Positions 9,626 to 21,080 are shown, numbered from the stretch's first letter. The stretch: DNA of 64,000 nt from Rheinheimera sp. UJ63 (GCF_021568285.1 NZ_JAKGTQ010000001.1:620001-684000), one strand, 5' to 3'. The notes: generated by a model from the sequence alone, not told the origin. Numbers and translations: made by a program.

Positions 9626-9765
9626 GATGTTTTAAGCAAAACCTCAGCTTAAAACATCTGCATTTAGGACTAAATGGACAGGCTAAATGGGCTAAAAACA
9701 CAAGAAAACAAAACCTATTTAGGGCAATACAATGGTTTTCATACGAATAATTAGCGGCTAAATGG
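9626..9765. repeat. Structured non-coding stretch: hairpin plus repeated CTAAATGG motifs
   Basis: The 416 bp between the fructokinase start and the groEL terminator hold no convincing gene. Seen directly: a perfect 12-bp inverted repeat GATGTTTTAAGC / GCTTAAAACATC (9626-9637 and 9647-9658, 9-nt loop); the palindrome CATTTAG-GA-CTAAATG at 9661-9676; three direct copies of CTAAATGG at 9670, 9683 and 9758; and CCTATTTAGG at about 9714. A TATAAT hexamer lies upstream at 9575-9580 on the plus strand. These could be operator sites for the fructokinase or part of a small RNA; function is unknown. Confidence 0.5.
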
Positions 9766-9833
9766 AAAACCAATATCAAGCGAGATATAAATTTAAATCA
9801 TTAAAATGCGACTTAAAGCAGTGAATTTACCAA

Positions 9834-9869
9834 TAAAAAAACCCGTAAAGCAGCGCTTTACGGGTTTTT
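9834..9869 (-). terminator. Rho-independent terminator of groES-groEL
   Basis: Perfect 11-bp stem ACCCGTAAAGC / GCTTTACGGGT with a 3-nt loop at 9841-9865, flanked by an A run on the plus strand (T run on the minus strand) and by T5 on the other side. It sits 30 bp past the groEL stop and could also work on the opposite strand. Confidence 0.9.
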
Positions 9870-9898
9870 AACACATCGAAAAAAGATGCTTGGGCAGA

Positions 9899-11557
<1,659 letters not shown>

Positions 11558-11585
11558 TTAATAATTGATCAGTGAAGTGTGAAAA

Positions 11586-11876
11586 TTAATCCAGAATGAC
11601 ACCTAAGATGTTGTCTTCTTTGGTGATAACATATTCCTGACCATCAATTTTTTCTGTGCGCTCTACATAAGCACCGAACAATACTTTGTCGCCAACTTTT
11701 ACTTCTAGTGGCTTAACGTTACCGTTATCTAAGATACGACCATTGCCAACTGCAACGACTTCACCACGGGTAGATTTTTCGGCAGAAGCCCCGGTCAGCA
11801 CGATGCCGCCAGCTGATTTGCTTTCAGCTTCGGTACGTTTGATGATGACACGATCATGTAATGGACGAATATTCAT
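11586..11876 (-). CDS. groES: Co-chaperonin GroES (Hsp10)
   Basis: 96 aa, [29 protein letters not shown]..., with the mobile loop around residues 17-34 that contacts GroEL, and the usual end ILGVILD. Caps the GroEL ring. The ATG is preceded by TTTAGGAGATAGAGC, a strong ribosome-binding site. First gene of the two-gene operon. Confidence 0.98.
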   Translation of the reverse strand: MNIRPLHDRVIIKRTEAESKSAGGIVLTGASAEKSTRGEVVAVGNGRILDNGNVKPLEVKVGDKVLFGAYVERTEKIDGQEYVITKEDNILGVILD

Positions 11877-11934
11877 GCTCTATCTCCTAAAGCGAGTTTT
11901 ATGTTTAACAAGGGTGTTAAATTGTGTGTTCGCT

Positions 11935-11963
11935 ATATGGGGCGCTGAGGAAAAAATTCCAAG
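11935..11963 (-). promoter_or_regulatory. Sigma-32 heat-shock promoter of groES-groEL
   Basis: Read on the minus strand: CTTGGAA (11963-11957) as the -35 element and CCCCATAT (11942-11935) as the -10 element, 14 bp apart. This matches the E. coli RpoH consensus (CTTGAA and CCCCATnT) except for one extra G in the -35. It lies about 60 bp before the groES start. No CIRCE repeat was seen, so control is by sigma-32 rather than HrcA. Confidence 0.75.
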
Positions 11964-12047
11964 GGCTGTTGTAAAAAAACCTGCATTTTTTTAAGGTCGC
12001 TTTCGCTTATAATCACTTTTCATTGTGCTTCAGATTGGGAACCGACG

Positions 12048-12374
12048 ATGACGCCCTATTTATTGATTCTCTGTAATTGCCCTGATGACAGCAGCGCACA
12101 GCGCATCACCGAAAGCTTACTGTCCCAGCAGTTAGTCGCTTGTATCAATCGATTGCCGGATATTCGTTCCAGTTACCGCTGGCAAGGCCAAATTGAGCAC
12201 AGTGTGGAAATACAATTGCAGTTAAAAGCACCAGCCGTTAACTTTACCGCAATAGAACAAGCCATCTTGGCCATTCACCCGTACACTGTGCCAGAAATTA
12301 TTGCTTTACCGCTGACTCGGCTGCATGCACCCTACGGTCAATGGATAAATGAGGTAACCCTAGGTGATCATTAA
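12048..12374 (+). CDS. cutA: CutA divalent-cation tolerance protein
   Basis: 108 aa with the CutA1 hallmarks: an N-terminal LILCNCPDDSSAQRITESLLSQQLVACIN, SSYRWQGQIEHSVEIQLQLKA and the C-terminal IHPYTVPEIIALP. Forms a very stable cytoplasmic trimer; linked to copper tolerance and to DsbD in E. coli, where the genes are also adjacent. The dsbD start lies inside its last codons (11-bp overlap), so the two are translationally coupled. Confidence 0.93.
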   Translation: MTPYLLILCNCPDDSSAQRITESLLSQQLVACINRLPDIRSSYRWQGQIEHSVEIQLQLKAPAVNFTAIEQAILAIHPYTVPEIIALPLTRLHAPYGQWINEVTLGDH

Positions 12375-14199
12375 ACGTTTTTATTTGCTGCTTTTAAGCT
12401 TGGTTCTCACCCTAGCCTTAACGGGCTTTGCCCAAGCACAACAAAGCAATGCACTAGCGAACAACAATTCGGTATTAAATAGCCTACTGCAAGCGCAGCC
12501 GCAATTTCTGCCAGTTGAACAAGCCTTTGTGTTGGATTACCGGCAACAAGATGGCGCTTTATTACTGAATTGGACTATCGCTGATGGCTACTACATGTAT
12601 CGCGATAAATTTAAACTCGGCGGCGTAGCCGTCAGTTTTTCTCACCCCACCTACCCTGCTAGCATGACCATTGAAGACGAGTTCTTTGGCAAAACCGAGG
12701 TGTATTACCATCAATTGCAATTAAAGATCCCGTTAAGCGATATTGATGAAGACGCTATTTTTCGTGTTCAGTATATGGGCTGTGCTGAAGCCGGTTTTTG
12801 TTACCCGCCGAAAAGCGTTGACATTCCATTATTGCAACTGACAGACGGCACAGCACTACCCAGTACAGTAGATATTGATACCGACACGTCTTCAAACGCG
12901 ATATCGAGTCAATATGGCTTAATGGATAAGCTTAATCAGGGTTCTTTATTGGCAAGCTTGGGAGTATTTTTTCTATTAGGTTTGGGTTTATCTTTTACAC
13001 CTTGTGTCTTTCCGATGTATCCCATTTTAAGCGGTATCATCGTTGGACAAGGGAAACAACTTTCGACTCGTCGTGCATTTGGTTTATCCATGTCTTATGT
13101 GCAAGGCATGGCGCTTACTTACTCTGCTCTTGGTTTGGTGGTCGCCAGCCTGGGTGTAAAGTTTCAAGCTTGGCTGCAACATCCCAGTGTTCTTATTGTT
13201 GCCTCCGTCATCTTTGTCGTTTTAGCCCTAGCAATGTTTGGTGTATTTAATTTTCAATTACCATCCAGTTGGCAGGCGAAAATCTCAGGGCTTAGCAATA
13301 AACAACAGGGCGGCTCGTTAAAAGGCGCTTTTGTCATGGGCGCGTTATCAGGCTTAATTGCTTCGCCTTGTACCACTGCACCGCTATCAGCCGCGCTATT
13401 GTATGTGGCACAAAGTGGCGACTTAGTTATTGGAGCCTTAACCCTGTATATCCTGAGTTTAGGGATGGGGCTGCCTTTACTGCTGCTCGGCACATCCGGT
13501 GGCCGTTTACTACCCAAAGCGGGCAATTGGATGAATGCGGTAAAAAACATCTTTGGTTTCTTGTTATTGGCTGTACCTTTGATTTTGTTAGAAAGATTTT
13601 TGCCTTACAGCACCATCTTATTAATGGGTACTGGCTTAACGCTAGTATTGGTGGTGTATTTATATCGGCTGTTATTTACGCTGCAAAACCCAAGTGGCAA
13701 AGCGATATTAGCCGTCATAGCACAATTGCTGTTACTTGGTGCTTTTTGGCTTAACTTAAACCACTGGCGTCCAGCATCAACACTGGCAGCGCCTAGCCCG
13801 CAAAGCAGCGAGCAAGCTGGTTTCAACGTTAATGCACTGGGCTTTATTGAAATAGAAACTGCTGAAGATCTGGCCGAACAATTAAAACTGGCGGCTGCGG
13901 CGGGGCAATACACCATGGTCGATCTGTATGCGGAATGGTGTGTCGCCTGTAAAGAATTTGAGCAACTGACCTTCCCCAAACCAGAAGTGACGGCCTTAAC
14001 GTCGCAAATGCGCTTGATTAAAATTGATGTTACCCGTATGTCACGCGCCGACGCAGCATTATTGGATAGCTATCAAGTACTCGGTTTACCCACCTTGTTG
14101 TTCTTTGCTCCTGATGGCACGGAACTAACCCAAAGCCGTGTTACGGGCTTTCAAGCTGCTGCGCCTTTTGCCGCGCATTTAAATAGCATCATCAATTAA
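12364..14199 (+). CDS. dsbD: Thiol:disulfide interchange protein DsbD
   Basis: Passes electrons from cytoplasmic thioredoxin across the inner membrane to periplasmic DsbC/DsbG and CcmG. 611 aa from GTG 12364. A signal peptide covers residues 1-26. The periplasmic alpha domain has Cys140 and Cys146 (QYMGCAEAGFCYPP). The eight-helix beta domain has the pair Cys214 (SFTPCVFPMYP) and Cys336 (ASPCTTAPLS). The C-terminal thioredoxin-like gamma domain has Cys526/Cys529 (WCVACK). All six catalytic cysteines are present. Confidence 0.96.
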   Translation: MIIKRFYLLLLSLVLTLALTGFAQAQQSNALANNNSVLNSLLQAQPQFLPVEQAFVLDYRQQDGALLLNWTIADGYYMYRDKFKLGGVAVSFSHPTYPASMTIEDEFFGKTEVYYHQLQLKIPLSDIDEDAIFRVQYMGCAEAGFCYPPKSVDIPLLQLTDGTALPSTVDIDTDTSSNAISSQYGLMDKLNQGSLLASLGVFFLLGLGLSFTPCVFPMYPILSGIIVGQGKQLSTRRAFGLSMSYVQGMALTYSALGLVVASLGVKFQAWLQHPSVLIVASVIFVVLALAMFGVFNFQLPSSWQAKISGLSNKQQGGSLKGAFVMGALSGLIASPCTTAPLSAALLYVAQSGDLVIGALTLYILSLGMGLPLLLLGTSGGRLLPKAGNWMNAVKNIFGFLLLAVPLILLERFLPYSTILLMGTGLTLVLVVYLYRLLFTLQNPSGKAILAVIAQLLLLGAFWLNLNHWRPASTLAAPSPQSSEQAGFNVNALGFIEIETAEDLAEQLKLAAAAGQYTMVDLYAEWCVACKEFEQLTFPKPEVTALTSQMRLIKIDVTRMSRADAALLDSYQVLGLPTLLFFAPDGTELTQSRVTGFQAAAPFAAHLNSIIN

Positions 14200-14204
14200 A
14201 GTCT

Positions 14205-14230
14205 TTCGGCGAACGATAAAGTTCGCCGAA
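14205..14230. terminator. Hairpin after dsbD
   Basis: Perfect 10-bp stem TTCGGCGAAC / GTTCGCCGAA with a 6-nt loop, starting 5 bp after the dsbD stop. No T run follows, so a factor-dependent terminator or a 3'-end stabilising hairpin is likely. Confidence 0.45.
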
Positions 14231-14304
14231 GCTGGCAAAACTGACGTTGCGGGCATCGCTCGCAACAGACATCCAGACAGCCACTGGCTGATAAGACCAG
14301 TATT

Positions 14305-14335
14305 TTGCTGCCATTTGCTGCGATTTCACTATAAT
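14305..14335 (+). promoter_or_regulatory. Candidate sigma-70 promoter of aroQ-accBC
   Basis: Perfect -10 TATAAT at 14330-14335 with TTGCTG at 14305-14310 as a possible -35; the 19-bp spacer is long. It would give a leader of about 115 nt before aroQ. The leader contains no obvious reading frame. Confidence 0.4.
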
Positions 14336-14458
14336 AAGGCAGGTAACTGCCAGTTGGCTCTCGACAACCAGACCGGTTTCGCCCTAAAGTGCTGCATTAA
14401 CTTCAGCAAACAAGGCGTTTGTTGGTGGTAGCAGCATTTTATAAGTGGATAGGGAAAG

Positions 14459-14917
14459 ATGGCAGCAACTTTGCGCATATTACTGTTAAATGGCCCAAAT
14501 TTAAATATGTTGGGCGTTCGTGAGCCGGCCACCTATGGTGCTGCCAGCTTAGCGGATATTGTTAGCGCATTGCAGCAACAAGCCGCTTCCTTAGATGTGC
14601 AATTACAAGCCCTGCAATCTAATGCTGAGCATGAATTAATCAACGCCATCCACCAAAGCTATCAACAGCAAGATTTTATTATTATTAACCCAGGTGCTTA
14701 TACCCATACCAGCATTGCACTGCGCGATGCGTTGTTAGCGGTTGCGATCCCTTTTATCGAAGTACACTTATCTAATGTACATGCGCGGGAAAGTTTTCGG
14801 CATCACTCTTATTTATCCGATATTGCCCGAGGCGTGATCTGCGGCCTCGGCGCTAAAGGCTATCATTACGCTTTAGACGCGGCAGTATCTTATTTACACT
14901 CACATAATCAAACCTAA
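14459..14917 (+). CDS. aroQ: 3-dehydroquinate dehydratase, type II
   Basis: Third step of the shikimate pathway, 3-dehydroquinate to 3-dehydroshikimate. 152 aa, dodecameric family. Visible are [20 protein letters not shown] with the catalytic Tyr, [12 protein letters not shown], the [17 protein letters not shown] segment, and [21 protein letters not shown] with the catalytic His. It precedes accB by 18 bp, the same order as in many gammaproteobacteria. Confidence 0.96.
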   Translation: MAATLRILLLNGPNLNMLGVREPATYGAASLADIVSALQQQAASLDVQLQALQSNAEHELINAIHQSYQQQDFIIINPGAYTHTSIALRDALLAVAIPFIEVHLSNVHARESFRHHSYLSDIARGVICGLGAKGYHYALDAAVSYLHSHNQT

Positions 14918-14935
14918 CTCAATCAGGCGAAAGAC

Positions 14936-15394
14936 ATGGATATTAGAAAAATTAAAAAATTAATTGAATTGCTGGAAGAGTCTGGCATTTCTGAATTAGA
15001 AATTACTGAAGGCGAAGAATCGGTACGCATCAGTCGCCATGGCCCCGCACAACATTATGCGCCACAACCTATGCATTATGCGCCAGCGCCAATGCAGGCG
15101 CCTGCACCTGCGCCAGCGGCACCTGCGGCAGCCGCAGCGGAAGCAAAACCGGTAGTCACGGGTCATGTTATGAAATCACCGATGGTGGGTTCTTTCTATC
15201 GTGCTGCATCGCCAACGTCGAAAAATTTCGTGGAAGTGGGTCAAGCCGTTAAAGTGGGTGACACCTTATGTATTGTTGAAGCCATGAAGATGATGAACCA
15301 AATCCAAGCCGATAAAGCGGGTGTGGTAAAAGAAATCTTGGTTGAAAACGGCGAGCCGGTTGAATTTGACCAGCCAATTTTTATTATCGAATAA
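14936..15394 (+). CDS. accB: Biotin carboxyl carrier protein of acetyl-CoA carboxylase
   Basis: Carries biotin between the carboxylase and carboxyltransferase of acetyl-CoA carboxylase (first step of fatty-acid synthesis). 152 aa: N-terminal dimerisation part, an Ala/Pro-rich linker at about residues 50-72, and the biotinyl domain with Lys118 in the motif EAMKMM. The [13 protein letters not shown] segment of the family is also present. Co-transcribed with accC 15 bp downstream. Confidence 0.97.
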   Translation: MDIRKIKKLIELLEESGISELEITEGEESVRISRHGPAQHYAPQPMHYAPAPMQAPAPAPAAPAAAAAEAKPVVTGHVMKSPMVGSFYRAASPTSKNFVEVGQAVKVGDTLCIVEAMKMMNQIQADKAGVVKEILVENGEPVEFDQPIFIIE

Positions 15395-15409
15395 CATTAA
15401 GGCTGACTA

Positions 15410-16753
15410 ATGTTAGAAAAAGTCCTGATAGCCAACCGAGGCGAAATTGCCCTACGCATTTTGCGTGCGTGCAAAGAGCTCGGTATCAAAACGGTAGCAG
15501 TACACTCTACTGTTGACCGTAATTTAAAACACGTGTTGTTAGCTGACGAAACCATTTGTATTGGCCCAGCACCTTCACCGCAAAGCTACTTAAATATACC
15601 CGCATTAATTGCGGCTGCTGAAGTGACTAATGCGCAAGCGATCCACCCAGGCTATGGTTTCTTGGCTGAACGCGCCGATTTTGCGCAACAAGTTGAAGAA
15701 AGCGGCTTAGTGTTTATCGGCCCACACCCGGATTCTATCCGCCTAATGGGTGACAAAGTGTCAGCCATTGAAGCGATGAAAAAAGCCGGCGTGCCATGCG
15801 TGCCGGGCTCTGATGGTGCGGTTGGCGATGATGCTGCTGTTAACATGAAGATTGCAAAGCGCATCGGGTATCCGATTATCGTTAAAGCGGCTGGCGGCGG
15901 CGGTGGTCGTGGTATGCGAGTGGTGCGTACTGAAGAAGAATTAGTCAGCTCTATCGAGATGACGAAAGCCGAAGCGAAAGCCGCTTTTGGTAATGACATG
16001 GTGTATATGGAGAAATTCCTGGAAAACCCACGTCATATCGAAATTCAAGTTTTAGCTGATGGCCAAGGTAACGCCATCCACTTAGGTGAGCGTGACTGTT
16101 CAATGCAGCGTCGCCACCAAAAAGTGGTAGAAGAAGCGCCAGCACCGGGTATTACCCCAGAACTGCGTGCCTTTATCGGTGGTCGTTGTGTCGATGCCTG
16201 TAAAGTGATGAATTACCGTGGCGCCGGTACTTTTGAGTTCTTATTTGAAAATGGTGAGTTCTTCTTTATCGAGATGAACACCCGTATTCAAGTAGAGCAC
16301 CCGGTTACCGAAATGATTAGCGGTGTCGACTTAATTAAAGAGCAACTGCGTGTTGCCTCGGGTATGCCGTTGACCATCAAGCAAGAAGACATCGTTATCC
16401 GTGGCCATGCCATTGAGTGTCGGATCAATGCTGAAGATCCAGTGAGCTTTATCCCATCACCGGGTAAGATCACACGTTTCCATCCACCGGGTGGTAATGG
16501 TATTCGCTGGGACTCGCACATCTATGCTGATTACACGGTGCCACCAAACTATGATTCGATGGTCGGTAAGTTAATCACCTACGGTGAGACCCGTGATATC
16601 GCTCTGGCGCGGATGCGCAATGCCTTAGACGAGTTATTAGTGGAAGGTATCAAAACCAACATCCCACTGCATAAAGACATTATGCGCGATGCCGGTTTCT
16701 GTAAAGGCGGTACCAATATCCATTATTTGGAAAAGAAATTGGGTATTAAATAA
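15410..16753 (+). CDS. accC: Biotin carboxylase subunit of acetyl-CoA carboxylase
   Basis: ATP-dependent carboxylation of biotin on AccB. 447 aa, the normal length. Begins [20 protein letters not shown]. The glycine-rich ATP lid reads [14 protein letters not shown], and [18 protein letters not shown] carries the catalytic Glu/Arg residues. Last gene of the aroQ-accB-accC run, followed by a strong terminator. Confidence 0.98.
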   Translation: MLEKVLIANRGEIALRILRACKELGIKTVAVHSTVDRNLKHVLLADETICIGPAPSPQSYLNIPALIAAAEVTNAQAIHPGYGFLAERADFAQQVEESGLVFIGPHPDSIRLMGDKVSAIEAMKKAGVPCVPGSDGAVGDDAAVNMKIAKRIGYPIIVKAAGGGGGRGMRVVRTEEELVSSIEMTKAEAKAAFGNDMVYMEKFLENPRHIEIQVLADGQGNAIHLGERDCSMQRRHQKVVEEAPAPGITPELRAFIGGRCVDACKVMNYRGAGTFEFLFENGEFFFIEMNTRIQVEHPVTEMISGVDLIKEQLRVASGMPLTIKQEDIVIRGHAIECRINAEDPVSFIPSPGKITRFHPPGGNGIRWDSHIYADYTVPPNYDSMVGKLITYGETRDIALARMRNALDELLVEGIKTNIPLHKDIMRDAGFCKGGTNIHYLEKKLGIK

Positions 16754-16777
16754 CAGCGTTTTACTCACGTGAAACTG

Positions 16778-16805
16778 AAAAGGGCCTGCGGGCCCTTTTT
16801 CTTTT
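16778..16805 (+). terminator. Rho-independent terminator after accC
   Basis: Stem AAAGGGCC / GGCCCTTT with loop TGCG at 16778-16797, then a T-rich run to 16805. Placed 24 bp after the accC stop. Confidence 0.88.
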
Positions 16806-16833
16806 GGCATTCATTGGATCTCTGCTGGTTGCA

Positions 16834-16857
16834 GGCGCTATAATAAGCGCCTTTTTT
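16834..16857 (+). promoter_or_regulatory. Hairpin with T6 tail whose loop contains TATAAT, just before prmA
   Basis: GGCGCT (16834-16839), loop ATAATA, AGCGCC (16846-16851), then TTTTTT to 16857: the form of an intrinsic terminator. The same bases contain a perfect TATAAT (16839-16844), which has TTGGAT at 16814-16819 as a poor -35 with a 19-bp spacer. It ends 18 bp before the prmA start. Either reading, or both, is possible. Confidence 0.45.
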
Positions 16858-16875
16858 CGCTTGTAGAGAACCGCT

Positions 16876-17757
16876 ATGCCTTGGATCCAATTACGCGTCA
16901 CGACCACTGAAAAGAAAGCCGAACAGGTCAGCGACATGCTAATGAGCTGGGGGGCGCAGGCGGTCACCTTTCTGGATGCGCAAGACACACCGATCTACGA
17001 GCCGATGCCAGGTGAAGTGATTTATTGGGCCAATACCGTGGTGATGGGGCTATTCGATGCCGAACACCCGATGCAAAAAGTGATTGCGCAGCTTGAAAGC
17101 ACTGCATTATTTAAAGAAGGCGTCAGCTACAAGCTAGAACAGTTAGAAGATAAAGACTGGGAACGCGAATGGATGGATAACTTTCATCCGATCAAGTTTG
17201 GCGAGCGGCTATGGGTATGCCCAAGCTGGCGCCCTATCCCCGATCCGACAGCCGTGAATGTGATGCTAGATCCCGGCCTGGCGTTTGGCACCGGCACCCA
17301 CCCAACGACCGCATTGTGTATGCAATGGCTCGACGCACACATTAGCCATGGCCAAACCGTGGTCGACTTTGGTTGCGGCTCAGGTATTTTAGGTATTGCA
17401 GCGTTAAAACTGGGTGCCAGCCGTGTTATTGGCGTGGATATCGACCCACAAGCCATTATGGCCTCACGTGCCAACGCGGAACGTAACGATGTGCTAAATC
17501 AAATAGAATTGTACTTACCTAAAGATCAGCCACAACTTCAAGCCGATGTGGTGGTGGCCAACATCTTAGCCGGCCCCTTAGCTGAACTATCCAGCATTAT
17601 TAGTGCCTATGTAAAGCCGGGGGGCTTATTGGCGCTCTCGGGTATTCTGCAAAGCCAAGCGCAAAGTGTGATCGATTCCTATGCCGCTGAGTTTACTTTT
17701 GATCCCATTGCCGAACAGGAAGAATGGGTACGTTTAAGCGCCAGAAAAAACGCCTAA
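16876..17757 (+). CDS. prmA: Ribosomal protein L11 methyltransferase
   Basis: SAM-dependent trimethylation of L11. 293 aa. The N-terminal L11-recognition domain begins [22 protein letters not shown]. The catalytic domain has [15 protein letters not shown], the SAM motif [19 protein letters not shown] near residues 162-180, and [10 protein letters not shown]. In E. coli prmA is just upstream of dusB-fis, as here. Confidence 0.96.
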   Translation: MPWIQLRVTTTEKKAEQVSDMLMSWGAQAVTFLDAQDTPIYEPMPGEVIYWANTVVMGLFDAEHPMQKVIAQLESTALFKEGVSYKLEQLEDKDWEREWMDNFHPIKFGERLWVCPSWRPIPDPTAVNVMLDPGLAFGTGTHPTTALCMQWLDAHISHGQTVVDFGCGSGILGIAALKLGASRVIGVDIDPQAIMASRANAERNDVLNQIELYLPKDQPQLQADVVVANILAGPLAELSSIISAYVKPGGLLALSGILQSQAQSVIDSYAAEFTFDPIAEQEEWVRLSARKNA

Positions 17758-17882
17758 TTCAGCGTCTATTCAGTCAGGCTTTTGAGTTTTGGGTTGGTGA
17801 TAAAAACAACAACAACACAATTATCTTTTTATCGACATCAGCACTGGCGCTAACATAAGCTTGAGAAAACACGGCTTTTCAG

Positions 17883-17911
17883 CCTTTTAGGGAATGTCAA
17901 TCCCTGAAAGG
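17883..17911. other. Hairpin in the prmA-dusB intergenic region
   Basis: Stem CCTTTTAGGGA / TCCCTGAAAGG (one T-G wobble) with a 7-nt loop. The 240 bp between prmA and dusB hold this hairpin and the dusB promoter; no gene was seen. An A run follows on the plus strand, which gives no terminator tail in that direction. Confidence 0.4.
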
Positions 17912-17946
17912 TCAAAAAAAAGCAGGTTTTGTTTAAATAATAACCT

Positions 17947-17983
17947 TTGCTTTAGTGACAAAAATCCGTAAACTTAGCGCCCC
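17947..17983 (+). promoter_or_regulatory. Candidate growth-rate-type promoter of dusB-fis
   Basis: TTGCTT (17947-17952), a 16-bp spacer and TAAACT (17969-17974), followed directly by the GC-rich stretch TAGCGCCCC. A GC-rich discriminator is the mark of stringently controlled promoters such as that of E. coli dusB-fis. The predicted start leaves a very short leader, with GGAGG at 17986-17990 serving the TTG start at 17998. Confidence 0.45.
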
Positions 17984-17997
17984 TTGGAGGTAGAGCC

Positions 17998-18981
17998 TTG
18001 GATTCAGTGGTGCGCATAGGTCCATATCAGTTAGCGAATAAGGTAGTTTGTGCTCCGATGGCTGGAGTAACCGATCACACTTTTCGTGAGCTTTGTCGGC
18101 GTTTCGGTGCAGCTTTAGCTGTGTCAGAAATGCTGTCGAGCAATCCGCTGGTCTGGCAGAGTGAAAAATCACAGAATCGCATGGGACATCGTCAGGAGTC
18201 TGGGATCCGTTCGGTGCAAATTGCCGGCAGTGATCCTGAACAAATGGCGGCAGCAGCCCGTTACAATGTCGAGATTGGCGCACATATTATCGACATTAAT
18301 ATGGGATGCCCTGCCAAGAAGGTAAATAAAAAACTGGCGGGTTCTGCTTTATTGCAGTATCCCGAGTTGGTTGAACAGATTATCCAAGCGGTGGTTAACG
18401 CCGTTGACGTCCCTGTAACGTTAAAAATTCGTACAGGTTGGGATCCGGATAATCGCAATGGCGTGCAAATTGCGCGTATTGCTGAAGATAATGGCATACA
18501 GGCACTCGCGGTACATGGCCGTACCAAAGCTTGTATGTATAAAGGAGAAGCTGAGTACGACACCATTGCCGCAATTAAGCAGCAGGTATCGATACCAGTA
18601 ATGGCGAATGGTGATATTACCACCCCGGAAAAAGCACGTTTTGTGCTGGACTACACCGGAGCTGACGCCGTAATGATTGGCCGAGCAGCTCAAGGACGAC
18701 CATGGATTTTTCGGGAAGTAGTACATTATTTGGCAACAGGACAGAAATTAGCCGCACCTTCAGTTTTAGAAGTGCAGCAAATCCTGTTGGAGCATGTGCA
18801 AGGCTTACACCAATTGTATGGTGAACACGCCGGTGCCCGTATCGCCCGCAAACATGTGGGGTGGTATTTGGCAGAGCATGATCCTCAAGGACTTTTTCGC
18901 AGTGAATTCAATGGCATTGAGCTGGCGTTAACGCAGCTTGATGCATTAAATGACTATTTTCATAAACTAGCAGCCACCTAA
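17998..18981 (+). CDS. dusB: tRNA-dihydrouridine synthase B
   Basis: FMN-dependent reduction of specific uridines in tRNA to dihydrouridine. 327 aa from a TTG start at 17998, chosen because GGAGGTAGAGCC precedes it and the protein then begins [23 protein letters not shown] as expected. Catalytic Cys104 is in [19 protein letters not shown] and [13 protein letters not shown] are further family marks. Operon with fis, 18 bp apart. Confidence 0.95.
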   Translation: MDSVVRIGPYQLANKVVCAPMAGVTDHTFRELCRRFGAALAVSEMLSSNPLVWQSEKSQNRMGHRQESGIRSVQIAGSDPEQMAAAARYNVEIGAHIIDINMGCPAKKVNKKLAGSALLQYPELVEQIIQAVVNAVDVPVTLKIRTGWDPDNRNGVQIARIAEDNGIQALAVHGRTKACMYKGEAEYDTIAAIKQQVSIPVMANGDITTPEKARFVLDYTGADAVMIGRAAQGRPWIFREVVHYLATGQKLAAPSVLEVQQILLEHVQGLHQLYGEHAGARIARKHVGWYLAEHDPQGLFRSEFNGIELALTQLDALNDYFHKLAAT

Positions 18982-18999
18982 CGTAAAAGAGAAAAAGCA

Positions 19000-19290
19000 A
19001 TGTTTAATTCGAACGTTACTTCGCCATTTATTACTAACGCCCACGTACAAACTCAGGAAAAGCCACAGGCTTTATCTAACGCCGCGCAAAAAGCCGTTGC
19101 TAACTATCTGCAACAGTTAAACGGCCAAGATGTTAACGACCTGTACGAGCTGGTTTTATCTGAATTAGAACGCCCGCTACTGGAAGAAGTGATGAAATAT
19201 ACCCGCGGCAATCAAACACGCGCCGCTAACTTAATGGGTATCAACCGCGGTACGCTGCGTAAGAAACTTAAACAATACGGCATGTCGTAA
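19000..19290 (+). CDS. fis: Nucleoid-associated protein Fis
   Basis: DNA-bending regulator of rRNA, recombination and nucleoid structure. 96 aa (98 in E. coli). The C-terminal helix-turn-helix [25 protein letters not shown] is nearly identical to the E. coli protein, and the N-terminal half is more divergent, as usual. Second gene of the dusB-fis operon, followed by a double hairpin terminator. Confidence 0.98.
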   Translation: MFNSNVTSPFITNAHVQTQEKPQALSNAAQKAVANYLQQLNGQDVNDLYELVLSELERPLLEEVMKYTRGNQTRAANLMGINRGTLRKKLKQYGMS

Positions 19291-19296
19291 TGCCCC

Positions 19297-19339
19297 GCAG
19301 GGTTCGGCCCTGCTACCAAGCACCTTCGGGTGCTTTTTT
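19297..19339 (+). terminator. Tandem hairpins, rho-independent terminator after fis
   Basis: First hairpin GCAGGG-TTCGG-CCCTGC at 19297-19313; second AAGCACC-TTCG-GGTGCTT at 19318-19335, followed by a T run to 19339. Both use stable TTCG-type loops. Confidence 0.9.
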
Positions 19340-19435
19340 ATTAGCTGGATCAGAGTAAAACTTCGCTGCTAAGCTCTGTTCCAGCCCGGCTTACGCCATG
19401 TCACTCTTTCTTTTAGCTACAACGAGATAATCCTG

Positions 19436-21022
19436 ATGAGCACACTTCGTCCTGTCCGCCGCGCCCTTTTGAGCGTATCTGATAAAACCGGTATTGTTGA
19501 ATTCGCCAAGGCACTCAGCGCCATGCAAGTAGAGATTTTATCTACCGGTGGCACAGCTAAATTATTAGCCGAGCAAGGTATTGCCGTAATTGAAGTTTCT
19601 GATTACACCGGCCACCCTGAAATTATGGATGGTCGTGTTAAAACGCTACACCCGAAAATTCATGGTGGTATTTTAGCGCGCCGAGGCATCGATGAAGCCG
19701 TGATGACGGCAAATAACATCGGCCCTATCGATTTAGTTGTCGTGAACCTTTACCCATTCGCTAACACCGTAGCCAAAGCGGATTGCTCATTGGCTGATGC
19801 AATTGAGAATATCGATATCGGTGGCCCAACAATGGTGCGTGCTGCCGCTAAAAACCATCAAGACGTGACAATTATTGTTAATGCTCACGATTACGCGATG
19901 GTACTGGCTGAAATGCAAGCACATAACGGTGCCACCACTCATGCTACGCGCTTTAGTTTAGCTATCAGCGCCTTTGAACATACCGCACAATATGATGGCA
20001 TGATCGCCAATTACTTCGGCGCCATGTTACCGGCTTATGACACGCCCACCGCGCCGGCGAGCAAGTTCCCTCGCACCTTTAATAGCCAATTCGTGAAAAA
20101 ACAAGATTTACGTTACGGCGAAAACAGCCATCAAACGGCGGCGTTTTACGTACAAGCCGGCGCCAATGAAGCATCGGTTGCCAGCGCAACACAATTACAA
20201 GGTAAGGCCCTGTCTTACAACAATATTGCCGATACCGATGCCGCTTTAGAGTGTGTAAAAGAATTTGCCGAACCGGCCTGTGTGATCGTCAAGCACGCCA
20301 ACCCTTGTGGTGTGGCTATTGGTGAAAACATTCTGGCGGCTTATAACCGCGCTTATGCAACCGATCCTACCTCAGCGTTTGGCGGCATTATCGCCTTTAA
20401 CCGCGAGTTAGATGACACCACGGCAAAAGAAATCGTTAGCCGTCAATTTGTGGAAGTGATTATTGCCCCTAGCGCCACCGCTGCTGCGGTCGCGGTTGTC
20501 GCCACTAAGCCGAATGTACGCTTATTAGTGTGTGGCGAATTTGCTGCCGCCAGTGCTGCCGTGGATATCAAGCAAGTCAACGGTGGTATCTTATTGCAAG
20601 ACCGCGATCAAGCCACTGTAACAGCGGCTGATTTAAAGGTAGTGAGTCAGCGCCAGCCCACCGAACAAGAGTTAAAAGATTTATTGTTCTGCTGGAAAGT
20701 CGCCAAGTTTGTGAAATCGAATGCCATTGTTTATGTGAAAGACAGCATGACCATTGGCGTCGGCGCCGGCCAAATGAGCCGCGTGTACAGCGCAAAAATC
20801 GCTGGTATCAAAGCCGCGGACGAAAGCTTAGAAGTCAAAGGCTCTGTCATGGCCTCTGATGCTTTCTTCCCGTTCCGCGACGGTATTGATGCTGCCGCTG
20901 CTGCGGGTATTACTGCGGTGATCCAGCCAGGTGGTTCAATGCGCGATGCCGAAGTAATCGCTGCCGCAGATGAGCACGGTATGGCGATGGTGTTTACCGG
21001 TGTACGCCATTTCCGTCACTAA
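19436..21022 (+). CDS. purH: Bifunctional AICAR transformylase / IMP cyclohydrolase
   Basis: Last two steps of IMP synthesis. 528 aa. The N-terminal IMP cyclohydrolase (MGS-like) domain runs to about residue 200 ([51 protein letters not shown]). The AICAR transformylase domain follows, with [29 protein letters not shown] and the C-terminal FTGVRHFRH. purD, often its neighbour, is not next; a terminator follows directly. Confidence 0.98.
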   Translation: MSTLRPVRRALLSVSDKTGIVEFAKALSAMQVEILSTGGTAKLLAEQGIAVIEVSDYTGHPEIMDGRVKTLHPKIHGGILARRGIDEAVMTANNIGPIDLVVVNLYPFANTVAKADCSLADAIENIDIGGPTMVRAAAKNHQDVTIIVNAHDYAMVLAEMQAHNGATTHATRFSLAISAFEHTAQYDGMIANYFGAMLPAYDTPTAPASKFPRTFNSQFVKKQDLRYGENSHQTAAFYVQAGANEASVASATQLQGKALSYNNIADTDAALECVKEFAEPACVIVKHANPCGVAIGENILAAYNRAYATDPTSAFGGIIAFNRELDDTTAKEIVSRQFVEVIIAPSATAAAVAVVATKPNVRLLVCGEFAAASAAVDIKQVNGGILLQDRDQATVTAADLKVVSQRQPTEQELKDLLFCWKVAKFVKSNAIVYVKDSMTIGVGAGQMSRVYSAKIAGIKAADESLEVKGSVMASDAFFPFRDGIDAAAAAGITAVIQPGGSMRDAEVIAAADEHGMAMVFTGVRHFRH

Positions 21023-21040
21023 ACATCTGCTTTAACTGTA

Positions 21041-21063
21041 AAAAGGCCGCGTAGCGGCCTTTT
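21041..21063. terminator. Bidirectional rho-independent terminator after purH
   Basis: Perfect 10-bp stem AAAAGGCCGC / GCGGCCTTTT with loop GTA. It lies between purH and the convergent small gene and has A and T runs on both sides. Confidence 0.9.
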
Positions 21064-21080
21064 CTATTCCAAAGTCACGA

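Noticed and set aside
9531..9779. Open frame of 82 codons on the minus strand between the fructokinase and groEL
   Set aside because: Cys/His/Phe-rich composition unlike any protein family, no ribosome-binding site seen, and it runs straight through the hairpin and repeats; treated as non-coding.
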